64,000 bases of DNA from Prochlorococcus sp. AG-402-C09 (GTDB lineage Bacteria; Cyanobacteriota; Cyanobacteriia; PCC-6307; Cyanobiaceae), in contig QCHN01000006.1 in assembly GCA_003279565.1 (NCBI GenBank), positions 1 to 64,000 on the forward strand, written 5' to 3'. Under the pieces are notes generated by a model. It was not told where the DNA came from. It worked only from the letters and a program-made list of their open reading frames with translations, and made no database searches. The number at the start of each line of letters is the position of its first letter. Position 1 is the stretch's first letter. A program made the position numbers and the translations under genes. This document shows positions 1 to 7,976 of the stretch, piece after piece.

Positions 1-93
1 AAAAACTCACTACTAATGATTAATAAATGAACCAAAAGTCATACCAAATTGAATTCAGTAGAGAAGATTTAATAAACTTATCTTTAAATCTAA

Positions 94-546
94 ATGGATA
101 ATGAAAGAGGAAAGTTTTATCAGTCTGGTGATGGCTCATATTTTTATTCAGCTGATGACGCCTCAAAATGGGATCTTCTTGATCGGATAGGTCAACTCAA
201 TCTGCTGCATGTGTTAAAAAAGGAATGGGAGCCTGAAGAGTCAAGTCAAAGTAAATTAAGAAAAGTCCTTCAAGAAATAAATATTGATGAATTCGAAGAT
301 TTCATGGCGGACATACTTGGGATATGTGATTCATTCGAGGATATGGTTTATGAATTTGAGGGTAATATTAATTTAAATCCCGAATATTTAGAGAGGGTTT
401 ACCCAGAAGAAAAAGAAAGTCTAGAAAAGTTAAAATTACAGATAAAAGAACATAAAGAATGGAAAGAGAAACACCAAGCTTCATATCCATTCCTAACTAG
501 AAAACTCCTTGAAAAGAATGAAAAAGACAATAACGAAAATAATTGA
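94..546 (+). CDS. hypothetical acidic protein, 150 aa
   Basis: Unrecognised protein starting at an ATG with no clear ribosome binding site. It is soluble: no signal peptide or membrane segment. The second half is rich in Glu and Lys and looks helical; the first half has many aromatic residues (motif FYQSGDGSYFYS near the N-terminus). The ORF is long for this AT-rich region and its codon use resembles the neighbouring genes, so it is probably real. It opens a cluster of small genes on both strands and has no operon partner. No function is proposed. Confidence 0.6.
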   Translation: MDNERGKFYQSGDGSYFYSADDASKWDLLDRIGQLNLLHVLKKEWEPEESSQSKLRKVLQEINIDEFEDFMADILGICDSFEDMVYEFEGNINLNPEYLERVYPEEKESLEKLKLQIKEHKEWKEKHQASYPFLTRKLLEKNEKDNNENN

Positions 547-607
547 TCGCCTGCTGATAGAAAGATAGATCTCTCTTGAATGATTACTCAATAAAAGAAA
601 ATTAATT

Positions 608-766
608 TTATTTAAAATCCTTATAGAAAACATTATAAAATTTAAGCCATTCTTGATCAAATAAATTAAATTCTCGAAAATGCCAAGCTTCTTCTGGGAG
701 ATTCATTATTTTGACGAGAAACCAAATTAAAGTGATTTTACCTACACAACCTTTAAAAAAATCCAT
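608..766 (-). CDS. small hypothetical protein, 52 aa
   Basis: Short ATG-initiated ORF encoding a 52-residue protein rich in aromatic and basic residues (starts MDFFKGCVGK; C-terminal half carries EEAWHFREFNLFDQEW). The composition looks more like a real protein than random AT-rich translation, with many Trp, Phe and Glu. One weak hydrophobic stretch lies at residues 10-20. No family is recognised and no Shine-Dalgarno sequence is obvious. It occupies the otherwise empty 547-930 gap; the rest of that gap shows nothing. Confidence 0.35.
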   Translation of the reverse strand: MDFFKGCVGKITLIWFLVKIMNLPEEAWHFREFNLFDQEWLKFYNVFYKDFK

Positions 767-930
767 TATAGTCTTAACAAATATTTACATTCATCTCCCC
801 CTCCTCTGCTCACAACTTCAAATGAAGCTAGTGGGTATGTAGGAGTCTAACCAAAGAAATTTATCCCTCAAATTAAATTTAAGGAAAAAATTTCTTTATT
901 AATTTCAAAGCATCAAATCTACATCAAAAA

Positions 931-1107
931 ATGACTTCTACTAATCCAAAATCAACAAATTTGATAAATAGAGATGATGTAAATGAAATGATAGAGAATG
1001 CGATAAGAAGACACAACAGAAGGTCAACAATAATTTCAGCAATACTCGGATGGATACTCATTGGAAGCTATTCATTTGGCCTATTTCATGTGGTACAAAG
1101 TATTTAA
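931..1107 (+). CDS. small single-span membrane protein, 58 aa
   Basis: ATG-initiated 58-residue protein. Residues 1-33 are polar, ending in a basic patch (IRRHNRR), and are followed by one hydrophobic segment (about residues 35-56, ISAILGWILIGSYSFGLFHV). This gives a likely cytoplasmic N-terminus and one membrane span. The charge pattern (basic residues just before the span) is typical of genuine small membrane proteins. No family recognised. Confidence 0.5.
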   Translation: MTSTNPKSTNLINRDDVNEMIENAIRRHNRRSTIISAILGWILIGSYSFGLFHVVQSI

Positions 1108-1274
1108 CTTAATAAGTTATGAGGGGCTTCAGTAGAAATTTAAAATTTATCACTCAATATATATCTACTAAATCTTGAATATATATATATTAATTAAACG
1201 TTTATAAAAAAATGTTATTAGTGATATAACAAACTCTACAAAAATAGTCTCAAACAATATAAATATAAAAATCT

Positions 1275-1436
1275 TTACTGACTAATACGGCTCCATTTAT
1301 CTTGGTAAGGAAGTTGATAATCTTCCTTATTCATCGGAATCCAACTCCAATCAATACATATAGATACTTGATAACCAATCACGTACAAAGCAAGCATCGC
1401 ATTAAATAGATTGATATGGGATATAGGTGTTTCCAT
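1275..1436 (-). CDS. small hypothetical protein, 53 aa
   Basis: ATG-initiated 53-residue ORF. The N-terminal half is hydrophobic (FNAMLALYVIGYQVSICI, about residues 11-28). The C-terminal half is polar and tryptophan-rich (DWSWIPMNKEDYQLPYQDKW), a composition unlikely by chance in such AT-rich DNA. It may be a short membrane-associated peptide. No Shine-Dalgarno sequence and no recognised family. Confidence 0.4.
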   Translation of the reverse strand: METPISHINLFNAMLALYVIGYQVSICIDWSWIPMNKEDYQLPYQDKWSRISQ

Positions 1437-1600
1437 TAACTTTAAAAAGAATTTATCAAATTCTAACCAAATTAAGACGTGATCTTAACTTCCAATCAAC
1501 AAAGTGGCCATTAACATATCAACTAATATAAATAAACAAACAATCAATTCTTATTCATATTAATTGATATAGGTTTTTAATATTTTTAATTGGTAAGTAT

Positions 1601-1747
1601 TTACTTACTATTGCTAATTGGCACTGTGGGATGATCAAAAGGATCATCATTCAAAATGGGTGCACAAACTTGTCGACAAGACTGTCCCTGCTCATCTTCA
1701 ATACACACTTCTAAACATTCAAAATATCTATCTTGTGCTGTTTTCAT
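1601..1747 (-). CDS. small cysteine-containing protein, 48 aa
   Basis: ATG-initiated 48-residue acidic protein with four cysteines spaced as C-x(3)-C...C-x(3)-C (ECLEVCIED and QSCRQVCAP). This pairing is suggestive of a metal site, a disulfide hairpin or a CHCH-like helical hairpin. The spacing and lack of low-complexity sequence argue that it is translated. No family is recognised; the metal or disulfide role is inference from the cysteine pattern only. Confidence 0.5.
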   Translation of the reverse strand: MKTAQDRYFECLEVCIEDEQGQSCRQVCAPILNDDPFDHPTVPISNSK

Positions 1748-1836
1748 ATGTTTCAAAAACTATAGTTAATAAATATACTATTGAATAATTAGATTTCTAG
1801 ATAAATTAACAAAACTTTTTTAGGTAAATGCACTTA

Positions 1837-2016
1837 TCAACGGTCTTTTAAATGAAATAGTATCTCTGAAGATTTTTTATTAGCATCACATGCTAATACA
1901 CATTGTGTTAATTCCTTGTTTGCAAGAAGTTGGAGAATCCTAGCCATATCAATAGAAGATAGTTCTCCATCAGAACTCCATTTAAGAGTAGTTTTCCTTT
2001 GTATGGTTTTTTTCAT
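1837..2016 (-). CDS. small hypothetical protein, 59 aa
   Basis: ATG-initiated 59-residue protein with a good Shine-Dalgarno sequence (GGAGG, about 5 bases upstream of the start on the minus strand), which makes translation likely. The N-terminus is basic (MKKTIQRKTTLKW). A helical segment follows (SSIDMARILQLLANKELTQC), then a cysteine-containing tail. The middle resembles small DNA- or protein-binding helical domains but no family can be named. Confidence 0.55.
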   Translation of the reverse strand: MKKTIQRKTTLKWSSDGELSSIDMARILQLLANKELTQCVLACDANKKSSEILFHLKDR

Positions 2017-2261
2017 TTCCCTCCAATGAAACTAAAGTACAATTAGCATAATTTTTCAAAATTCAATTTTTTTTTAGATTGTCTTCACTTTTAACCAAAA
2101 GTATAGGTATAAAACACTAAGTAAAATCCAATAAACCAAAGATTTTGCGTAATAAATATAAGGAGCTAAAAAGATTTTTTATTGATATTTATTTATGTAA
2201 GTTAAAATGAAAATAATTTTTAGACGAAAATTTATTGAAGAAATGTGTTTATAAGCTTGGT

Positions 2262-2384
2262 TTAACCGGCAGATGTGGAACTCAATTCAACTGCTTTAGA
2301 TTTCTCACTCTGATATTTAGATGTTTTAGTTTTTAAGTCTTTGAGAAAAAACTTTGCAAACTGCTGAGTTTCTCTATTCTGCAT
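2262..2384 (-). CDS. small hypothetical protein, 40 aa
   Basis: ATG-initiated 40-residue ORF, highly polar and lysine/serine-rich, with a helical N-terminal half (QQFAKFFLKDLKTKTSKY). It is predicted to be soluble and basic. No ribosome binding site or family recognised. It is listed because it fits the run of tiny minus-strand genes here and has non-repetitive composition. Confidence 0.35.
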   Translation of the reverse strand: MQNRETQQFAKFFLKDLKTKTSKYQSEKSKAVELSSTSAG

Positions 2385-2684
2385 CGATGATAAATGAACA
2401 AAAAGATAGTTCTAAAACTTATATTGAAAGTTTTAGTAAAATAAAGATAGCGAAAAGAAGAGGAAACCGTGCGTGAAAACCGAACATATTTCTTTCAAAG
2501 CAATGCTTTGTTTATCAACTTTGATTTTTTTTGAATTAATTATAAATTTATAGATAAATAAAAATACATTAAGAATGAGAAAATGTTATAAGAAATATTT
2601 AAATATATCTAGTAAAAAATTTATTCCTAAACAATATTCATTCTTAAATCAATAATGTCCTTTATTAAATCTTATATTTTAATT
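2385..2684. other. 300-base non-coding gap with a short palindrome
   Basis: No convincing gene. The only structure seen is a near-perfect 15-base palindrome, CAAAGCAATGCTTTG, at 2496-2510. A 26-codon ORF near 2575 has no supporting signal. The remainder is featureless AT-rich DNA. Confidence 0.4.
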
Positions 2685-2819
2685 CTAGTTAGTTGATCTA
2701 GTCCAACTTTTTCTACCTTTTGATTTTTTATCACCTTTAAAGACAAAAAGCATTAACAGCGGAGCTATCCCCATCAATGGTACGACAAGGTTCATCGCGT
2801 AGTTATGTGTTTCTTCCAT
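2685..2819 (-). CDS. small single-span membrane protein, 44 aa
   Basis: ATG-initiated 44-residue protein with one hydrophobic segment (about residues 8-27, AMNLVVPLMGIAPLLMLFVF), followed by a strongly basic tail (KGDKKSKGRKSWTRS). The positive-inside rule places the tail in the cytoplasm or stroma side of the thylakoid. Size and layout resemble the short one-helix subunits of photosynthetic complexes, but there is no recognisable match to a named Psb, Psa or Pet subunit. Confidence 0.5.
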   Translation of the reverse strand: MEETHNYAMNLVVPLMGIAPLLMLFVFKGDKKSKGRKSWTRSTN

Positions 2820-3004
2820 ATTAAAAAATAATATTACAAATTCTAATTAGATTTTAAAAAGTGTTAATGCGTAAAAATCCTCATTAAAGTGCAATGAACC
2901 ATTTAGAGTCAAGAGAATAAATTCAGGTTTTTTAAAAGCCATATTATTCCTGCATTTATTTTTTTTGTAGATAAAATAGGAGAATAGATTTTGACCTAAT
3001 AGAA

Positions 3005-3217
3005 ATGCACAATAGTTCTTTTAACATTAACTATTTATCCCCAACAGGCTTAATTGGTTTTTGGATACTATTCATAGGGTTAATTTTTACTGGTACGATG
3101 TTCTATTTTGTCTTTTTTAGGCTTAATGAAGACGACGATTCATACAAGGATAGCAAAAGAAAAAACCTAGAAAAAGAAGCCCAAAAACAAAGGATAGCGA
3201 GGCTTTATCCTAAATAA
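3005..3217 (+). CDS. single-span membrane protein, 70 aa
   Basis: ATG-initiated 70-residue protein. Residues 14-37 form one strong transmembrane helix (GLIGFWILFIGLIFTGTMFY). A charged cytoplasmic tail follows: first acidic (NEDDDSYKD), then basic and likely helical (KRKNLEKEAQKQRIARLYPK). The acidic/basic layout is consistent with a genuine small membrane protein. No family recognised; stand-alone gene. Confidence 0.6.
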   Translation: MHNSSFNINYLSPTGLIGFWILFIGLIFTGTMFYFVFFRLNEDDDSYKDSKRKNLEKEAQKQRIARLYPK

Positions 3218-3396
3218 AAAAACCATCCAAATTAATACAATAGGACTAAATCTTTTAATCCCATTTTATAAAAATAGTCAAAGTTTTTATGGAGAATATA
3301 TTAAATAATTAATATTGATTTTTAGTTACCTAATTTTTCCCTAATTAATTAGCAAAAAAATCTAGATTTTATCAAAGGTCGAAAGGAGATCAAACC

Positions 3397-3483
3397 ATGA
3401 GAAATCATCTTTTCAAGCAAAATGAACAAACTTCTATTACATCTCGTTTTTCTTCAGAAGATTTTGTTTTTTTGGGCCAATAA
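3397..3483 (+). CDS. possible 28-aa peptide with a strong ribosome binding site
   Basis: A 28-codon ORF starting at ATG 3397 has an excellent Shine-Dalgarno sequence (AAAGGAG, about 3382-3388), unusually strong for this genome, 8-9 bases upstream. The peptide is polar (starts MRNHLFKQNEQTS). The ribosome binding site is the main reason to list it. It could be a small secreted or regulatory peptide, or a leader for the gene at 3548. Confidence 0.35.
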   Translation: MRNHLFKQNEQTSITSRFSSEDFVFLGQ

Positions 3484-3547
3484 AAAGAGATAATAGGAGG
3501 ACAAAAGAAAGGCTTCTAATCAAAGGGAGTCTAATTTAATTAAACCT

Positions 3548-3898
3548 ATGGCTTCGAATCACGCGAACACTGGCATTAGTCTTAATGAGAAGTCCGCTTT
3601 TTCAACATCCGAGAAGCCAGTCCCCGCAGCTTTAACAATGATGGTCGACTCAATGACCAGTATGGTAGAAAGAGCAAAAATTGATCTAGAGAGTGTTGAT
3701 CAAAGAGCTAGAGCAGACCTTGAAAACATAGATCAAAGAGCAAGAAAAGATGTTGCACTTATAGACCAAAGAGCTAGAGAAGATATTCAAAAAGTTGATC
3801 AAAAAGCCAGAAGAGACGTAGCCATTATTGAGAAAAGAGCAAGAGAAGATCACGAGATACTGCGAAAGGTTCGCAAAGCTAAAACATTAGTCTCTTAA
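3548..3898 (+). CDS. 11-residue (hendecad) repeat protein, 116 aa
   Basis: A 45-residue N-terminal region without membrane segments (two adjacent methionines at 31-32) is followed by six consecutive 11-residue repeats from residue 46 to about 111. Their consensus is D-[LVI]-x-x-[IV]-D-Q-[RK]-A-R-x. Periodicity 11 with two to three hydrophobic positions is typical of a long right-handed or nearly straight coiled coil. The repeats are highly charged, mixing Arg, Lys, Asp and Glu. There is no membrane segment. Start: the only in-frame ATG; a GGAGG lies too far upstream (3496-3500) to assign with certainty. The function is unknown; a scaffold or coiled-coil adaptor is inference. Confidence 0.7.
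   Translation: MASNHANTGISLNEKSAFSTSEKPVPAALTMMVDSMTSMVERAKIDLESVDQRARADLENIDQRARKDVALIDQRAREDIQKVDQKARRDVAIIEKRAREDHEILRKVRKAKTLVS
3683..3880 (+). repeat. in-gene tandem 33-base repeats, six units
   Basis: Six 33-base units encode the hendecad repeats of the 116-aa protein. The first three to five keep the core GATCAAAGAGC(T/A)AGA recognisably; the last is degenerate. Divergence between units is mostly at synonymous and non-core positions, consistent with old internal duplication under protein-level selection. Confidence 0.75.
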
Positions 3899-4004
3899 TT
3901 TCATTTGTTTATTTTATCCAAAGAGGGAAAAAAGATATAAATAATATCAATCTTTAGTTATTTCAAGTTTTCTAATAAATTATTATTTCTATACTTTTTG
4001 CTAA

Positions 4005-4180
4005 TAGTTAGTACCGCTTTGCCGTAAGGCCCAAGAAGCATCGACCTGGAAGAACCAGAGGGGGAGTCAAAGTGAAGCTTCGTTTCCAGAGCAAAACTGG
4101 TATACGTTACTTTCACGACAGCCTCCCCATATCGAAAGAGAGTCAGATCAGAGCACTTTAGAAGGCCTGTACCAACAAAG
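4005..4180 (-). ncRNA. ssaA: 6S RNA (6Sa RNA)
   Basis: A GC-richer island in AT-rich DNA, directly downstream of purK on the same strand; cyanobacterial 6S RNA genes are known to lie behind purK. The segment folds into the long irregular hairpin expected of 6S RNA. A closing stem pairs GTAC 4011-4014 with GTAC 4169-4172 and GGCC 4028-4031 with GGCC 4164-4167. An inner GGGGAG/CTCCCC pairing and an apical CCAG-loop-CTGG hairpin also form. 6S RNA mimics an open promoter and sequesters housekeeping RNA polymerase. Ends are approximate. An overlapping TTG-initiated reading frame is rejected as a gene. Confidence 0.75.
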
Positions 4181-4206
4181 TAGTACTTGAACAATCTAAA
4201 CCAATA

Positions 4207-5355
4207 TCATCCAGAGGAAGGCCAAATCGACCTTATGACTTTTAAAATATCTAATGCTTCTTTTTTTCTAGAGAAAGCATCCCTATTATTCAGAAGATAG
4301 GTAACGTGGCCAAGCTTCCTACCTTGTTTTTCTTCCTCTTTTTCATACCAATGAACATTCACGCCAGGTATACTCCTCAAAGCATCCAACCTCTTATTTA
4401 GTGATATTGGATAATTACTTTGCAAACCAAGCAAGTTTGCCATTAAAGCACCATTGACAAGCATTTCAGGCATAGGAACATCAATACCAGAAGTGATACA
4501 TATTTGTTGATCAAACTGGCTGCTACTACAGGCGTCTATAGAAAAATGACCTGAGTTATGAGTTCTTGGAGCTATTTCATTTACAAGTAATCCCTCATGT
4601 CCATAGAAAAATTCAATAGCAAGGACACCAACATAGTCCAATTCAGCCAGCAAAGAAGATACGATATTTTTCACCATAAGCTCAACGTCATGATTGATAT
4701 CAGCTGGAGCAAGTACCCAGTCGCATACTTGATTAGATTGATAAGTCTCTACGATTGGCAAACTCCGAACAATTCCTTTTGAATCCCTACTAGAAACAAT
4801 TGATAATTCTTTATCGTAAGAGACCCATTTCTCTAACATCCACTGCTCCTTAGTTTTTACCTGAAAAAATTCTTTAAGTTGTTTTGAATTTTTAATAATT
4901 TTAGTTCCTTTACCGTCATATCCACCTTTGGCAGCTTTTGCCATCAATGGGAATCCCCAATCGGCCGGAATTTCAATTCCAGATGTTTTTTCTAAAGGTA
5001 TAGGAAGCCAATCAGGGCAGGGAATATCAAGACTGTTCAATAGCTCTCTTTGAGTTATTTTATTTATCAAAGGTCTTATTGAATGAAGCCTAGGGACAAA
5101 AGATACACCATTATTTTGAAGAGAAAGTAAACCTGGTATATCAACCCATTCATTCTCAAAAGTAATCAAGCGGGACCTTTCCGCAAGAAGTTTTGTACCC
5201 TCTACATCAGTAGGATTATGCAGAACTACCTTCTTTGTCTTTTTGGCCGCGGGATCAGTTGAAGCTGCAGTTTGGACAACGACATCAACATCTCTTCTTT
5301 TTCCAGCTTCAACAAGAAGCATTGCCAGCTGTCCTCCACCCACAACACCAATCAT
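4207..5355 (-). CDS. purK: N5-carboxyaminoimidazole ribonucleotide synthase
   Basis: ATP-dependent carboxylation of AIR to N5-CAIR in de novo purine synthesis (cytosol). The 382 residues have the ATP-grasp layout: N-terminal nucleotide-binding start IGVVGGGQLAMLLVEAGK, central ATP-grasp region with AKAAKGGYDGKGT (about residues 140-152), and the family signature VNEIAPRTHNSGH (about 260). Length is normal for PurK. The ATG start is supported by the immediate glycine-rich motif. It lies upstream of 6S RNA on the same strand, an arrangement typical of cyanobacteria that links purine synthesis with 6S RNA transcription. Confidence 0.95.
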   Translation of the reverse strand: MIGVVGGGQLAMLLVEAGKRRDVDVVVQTAASTDPAAKKTKKVVLHNPTDVEGTKLLAERSRLITFENEWVDIPGLLSLQNNGVSFVPRLHSIRPLINKITQRELLNSLDIPCPDWLPIPLEKTSGIEIPADWGFPLMAKAAKGGYDGKGTKIIKNSKQLKEFFQVKTKEQWMLEKWVSYDKELSIVSSRDSKGIVRSLPIVETYQSNQVCDWVLAPADINHDVELMVKNIVSSLLAELDYVGVLAIEFFYGHEGLLVNEIAPRTHNSGHFSIDACSSSQFDQQICITSGIDVPMPEMLVNGALMANLLGLQSNYPISLNKRLDALRSIPGVNVHWYEKEEEKQGRKLGHVTYLLNNRDAFSRKKEALDILKVIRSIWPSSG

Positions 5356-5642
5356 TTAATTAAATACCTCATTTTTAAAGCTTTGCTCACTTGCAGGCAA
5401 ACAACAAAATCTAGAACAAACAAATAAAAATAGTGTATGAAGTGTGATTTTAATAAAAACATCCTTAATTCACAACCCAAAGAATATTCCACAATGTGAT
5501 TATTTTGATCCAGAAATAAATACTGAACGTATACGAATACATATCATTTGCTTATGAAATGTGTTGGCCAACCATATAATTACTTCTATAATTTTGATGA
5601 TTTAACACAATAAACCATCAAAAATCATTTATACTCACAACT

Positions 5643-6749
5643 GTGATCAAAGAAAACCACCATATTAAAGTTTCTCTAACCAGCAACCCATACGAAATAA
5701 TTATTGGCAAAAGTAGTCTTAAATGCATAGGAGATGAGCTATGTAATATTGGTTTTAGGGAAGGACTAAAAGTATTAGTCGTATCTAATAAAGAAGTCTC
5801 TGATCACTATGCTGATTGCATAATGAAAAGTCTGATTAAAAGTAAATTCAATCCAAAACTTTTAATAATAAAAGCGGGAGAAGACAAAAAAAATCAATCT
5901 TCTATAGATTTAATCCACGATGCAGCATATGAAGCGAGATTAGAAAGAGGATCATTAATGATTGCCCTAGGAGGTGGCGTAATTGGAGACATGACTGGTT
6001 TTGCTGCTGCTACTTGGTTGCGTGGAATTCATGTAGTCCAAATCCCTACAACTTTACTTGCCATGGTTGATGCTTCTATTGGTGGTAAAACGGGTATAAA
6101 TCATTCGAAGGGTAAAAATCTTATAGGTGCTTTTCATCAACCGAAATTAGTATTAATAGACCCTAAAACATTATCTACACTTCCATCACGAGAGTTCAAA
6201 GCAGGTATGGCAGAAATAATAAAGTATGGGGTTATATCAGACCTAGAACTATTCGAACTTCTAGAGAGCCAAGATAATATTTCTGATCTTTCAGACATAA
6301 AAGAGAAACTACTAGTAGAAATAATTAAGCGCTCTGCTAAATCTAAAGCAGAAATTGTTGTAAAAGATGAGAAAGAAAGTGGAGTTAGAGCATTTTTAAA
6401 TTATGGGCACACATTGGGACACGTAATAGAAAATCTTTGTGGTTATGGAAAATGGCTTCATGGTGAGGCAGTAGCAATGGGTATGATTGCAGTTGGTCAG
6501 TTAGCGGTTCAGAGGGGATTATGGAAAGAGATCGATGCAACAAGGCAGAAACGATTAATAGAGAAAGCAGGTTTACCAACTAATTGGCCAAAGCTTGAAA
6601 TAGAAAGTGTTCTAAGCTCACTTCAAGGAGACAAGAAAGTTAAAAACGGCAAAGTGAGTTTCGTTATGCCCTTAAAAATTGGTGATGTAAAATTATTTAA
6701 TAATATCTCTAATAAAGAAATACAGGAATGCTTGCTAAAACTTAGCTAA
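5643..6749 (+). CDS. aroB: 3-dehydroquinate synthase
   Basis: Second step of the shikimate pathway: converts DAHP to 3-dehydroquinate, using NAD+ and a divalent metal. NAD-binding region ALGGGVIGDMTGFAAATW (about residues 108-125) and QIPTTLLAMVDASIGGKTG (about 134-152). Metal ligands are seen in AEIIKYG, NYGHTLGHVIE and LHGEAVAMGM. Full length at 368 aa. The start is GTG at 5643; no ATG fits. It is divergent from purK across a 287-base promoter region, and its 3' end overlaps the convergent methyltransferase gene by 8 bases. Confidence 0.96.
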   Translation: MIKENHHIKVSLTSNPYEIIIGKSSLKCIGDELCNIGFREGLKVLVVSNKEVSDHYADCIMKSLIKSKFNPKLLIIKAGEDKKNQSSIDLIHDAAYEARLERGSLMIALGGGVIGDMTGFAAATWLRGIHVVQIPTTLLAMVDASIGGKTGINHSKGKNLIGAFHQPKLVLIDPKTLSTLPSREFKAGMAEIIKYGVISDLELFELLESQDNISDLSDIKEKLLVEIIKRSAKSKAEIVVKDEKESGVRAFLNYGHTLGHVIENLCGYGKWLHGEAVAMGMIAVGQLAVQRGLWKEIDATRQKRLIEKAGLPTNWPKLEIESVLSSLQGDKKVKNGKVSFVMPLKIGDVKLFNNISNKEIQECLLKLS

Positions 6750-7944
6750 TTGGCTCTTCAAGAAAACGATTCCCAAAAATTAGCTCATCACTATTATTCT
6801 TCTGAAAAGCCAACCACCTAAACTCTCCCAGTCCCATTGGATCAACTAGCCTCAACAATGACTCTCGTCGATTTAATGCGACTGATAGATCATTCCTACT
6901 TGTACTTTGAAGAGAATAAAGAATATTCGAAAGTCCTAGTGCCAAGAGAGCTTGTCCCTGCCTAGTCTCACCCATAAACTTCCATCCATTAGTGAGCGCA
7001 TAATTAATAGTTGATTCGATACATAAATGTGCTGTCAAATCACTCAAGCCAGCATCTTTTAAAACATTAGGACTTGCTTCTTGATTTCTATAAGAAATCA
7101 GAGTACCGTCTTTTCTCATAAGATTGTAGTAGCGCTTCGATTCCATCGCATAGTCGACAACTAACAATGAGCCATTGATTAAAATCTTAGACATTTTCCC
7201 AAACCAGCTCGGCACATCACAATGCCATTCGGTGACCCATCTATTACAAATACCCTTTGGTGGGAACTCAATCTTTAAAATACTTTTAGATTCTCTCAGA
7301 AACTTAATAATCTCATCAGTAGGCTTTAGATCAACAAAATCCAAAAAATATTCATTATTGATTTTTTTTAAAGAGACTCCCTGCCTAAAAACATTATTAT
7401 CATTAAAAATCAACCTCTCTACAGGGAGTGCATCCAAAACTTCATTAGCAATAACCACACCAGTTACTGGACTTAAAATTAGATCCTCGATGTTGCTCCA
7501 GCGATAATTTATCCCCTCCAAATTACTAACTACTTTTTCTTGTCGTCTTCTCATCCCTGCATTTAATTCAACAAGAATAAGCTCAATTTTATTAATTAAA
7601 GCAGGTGCAATTTCAGCAATAGCCAATATCAAGTCTCTTGATAAAGTCCCTTCTCCTGGCCCAATTTCAATAAGAGTAAGCAATTCAGAATCAATTCCTG
7701 ATTTTTCTAGATCGAGAAACCAATCAACAACTTGAATAGCTAATAGGTGAGCAAAATCGTTACCAAGAGACGGTGAGGTGCAAAAGTCTCCATCCTTACC
7801 AATATTCAATTTTCCAGTTGAATAAAACCCATTTTCAGGGTCGTTTAAAACTAAATCCATATATTTGTAAAAACTCATTGAACCTCCACTAGCTCTCATG
7901 CGATCAATCAACCATTTTGGACATCTCGCAGTCGGGTCAATCAT
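6742..7944 (-). CDS. MidA/NDUFAF7-like SAM-dependent methyltransferase
   Basis: COG1565/DUF185 protein. In mitochondria the homologue methylates an arginine of complex I subunit NDUFS2; the cyanobacterial target is not known and could be NDH-1 (inference). The 400 residues start with the family N-terminus (GSMSFYKYMDLVLNDPENGFYS). They contain the SAM-binding motif LIEIGPGEGTLSRDLI near residue 90 and the family segment VVIANEVLDALPVERL near 165. ATG start. It converges on aroB with an 8-base overlap and is divergent from the TPM protein. Confidence 0.85.
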   Translation of the reverse strand: MIDPTARCPKWLIDRMRASGGSMSFYKYMDLVLNDPENGFYSTGKLNIGKDGDFCTSPSLGNDFAHLLAIQVVDWFLDLEKSGIDSELLTLIEIGPGEGTLSRDLILAIAEIAPALINKIELILVELNAGMRRRQEKVVSNLEGINYRWSNIEDLILSPVTGVVIANEVLDALPVERLIFNDNNVFRQGVSLKKINNEYFLDFVDLKPTDEIIKFLRESKSILKIEFPPKGICNRWVTEWHCDVPSWFGKMSKILINGSLLVVDYAMESKRYYNLMRKDGTLISYRNQEASPNVLKDAGLSDLTAHLCIESTINYALTNGWKFMGETRQGQALLALGLSNILYSLQSTSRNDLSVALNRRESLLRLVDPMGLGEFRWLAFQKNNSDELIFGNRFLEEPIS

Positions 7945-7976
7945 GATGGAGAATACGTTCAGAGCAAATCAAGCAC

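Noticed and set aside
3958-4194. TTG-initiated ORF of 78 codons on the minus strand, in frame with the purK stop
   Set aside because: It coincides with the palindromic, GC-rich 6S RNA gene; the frame is just a continuation of the purK frame and has no ribosome binding site.
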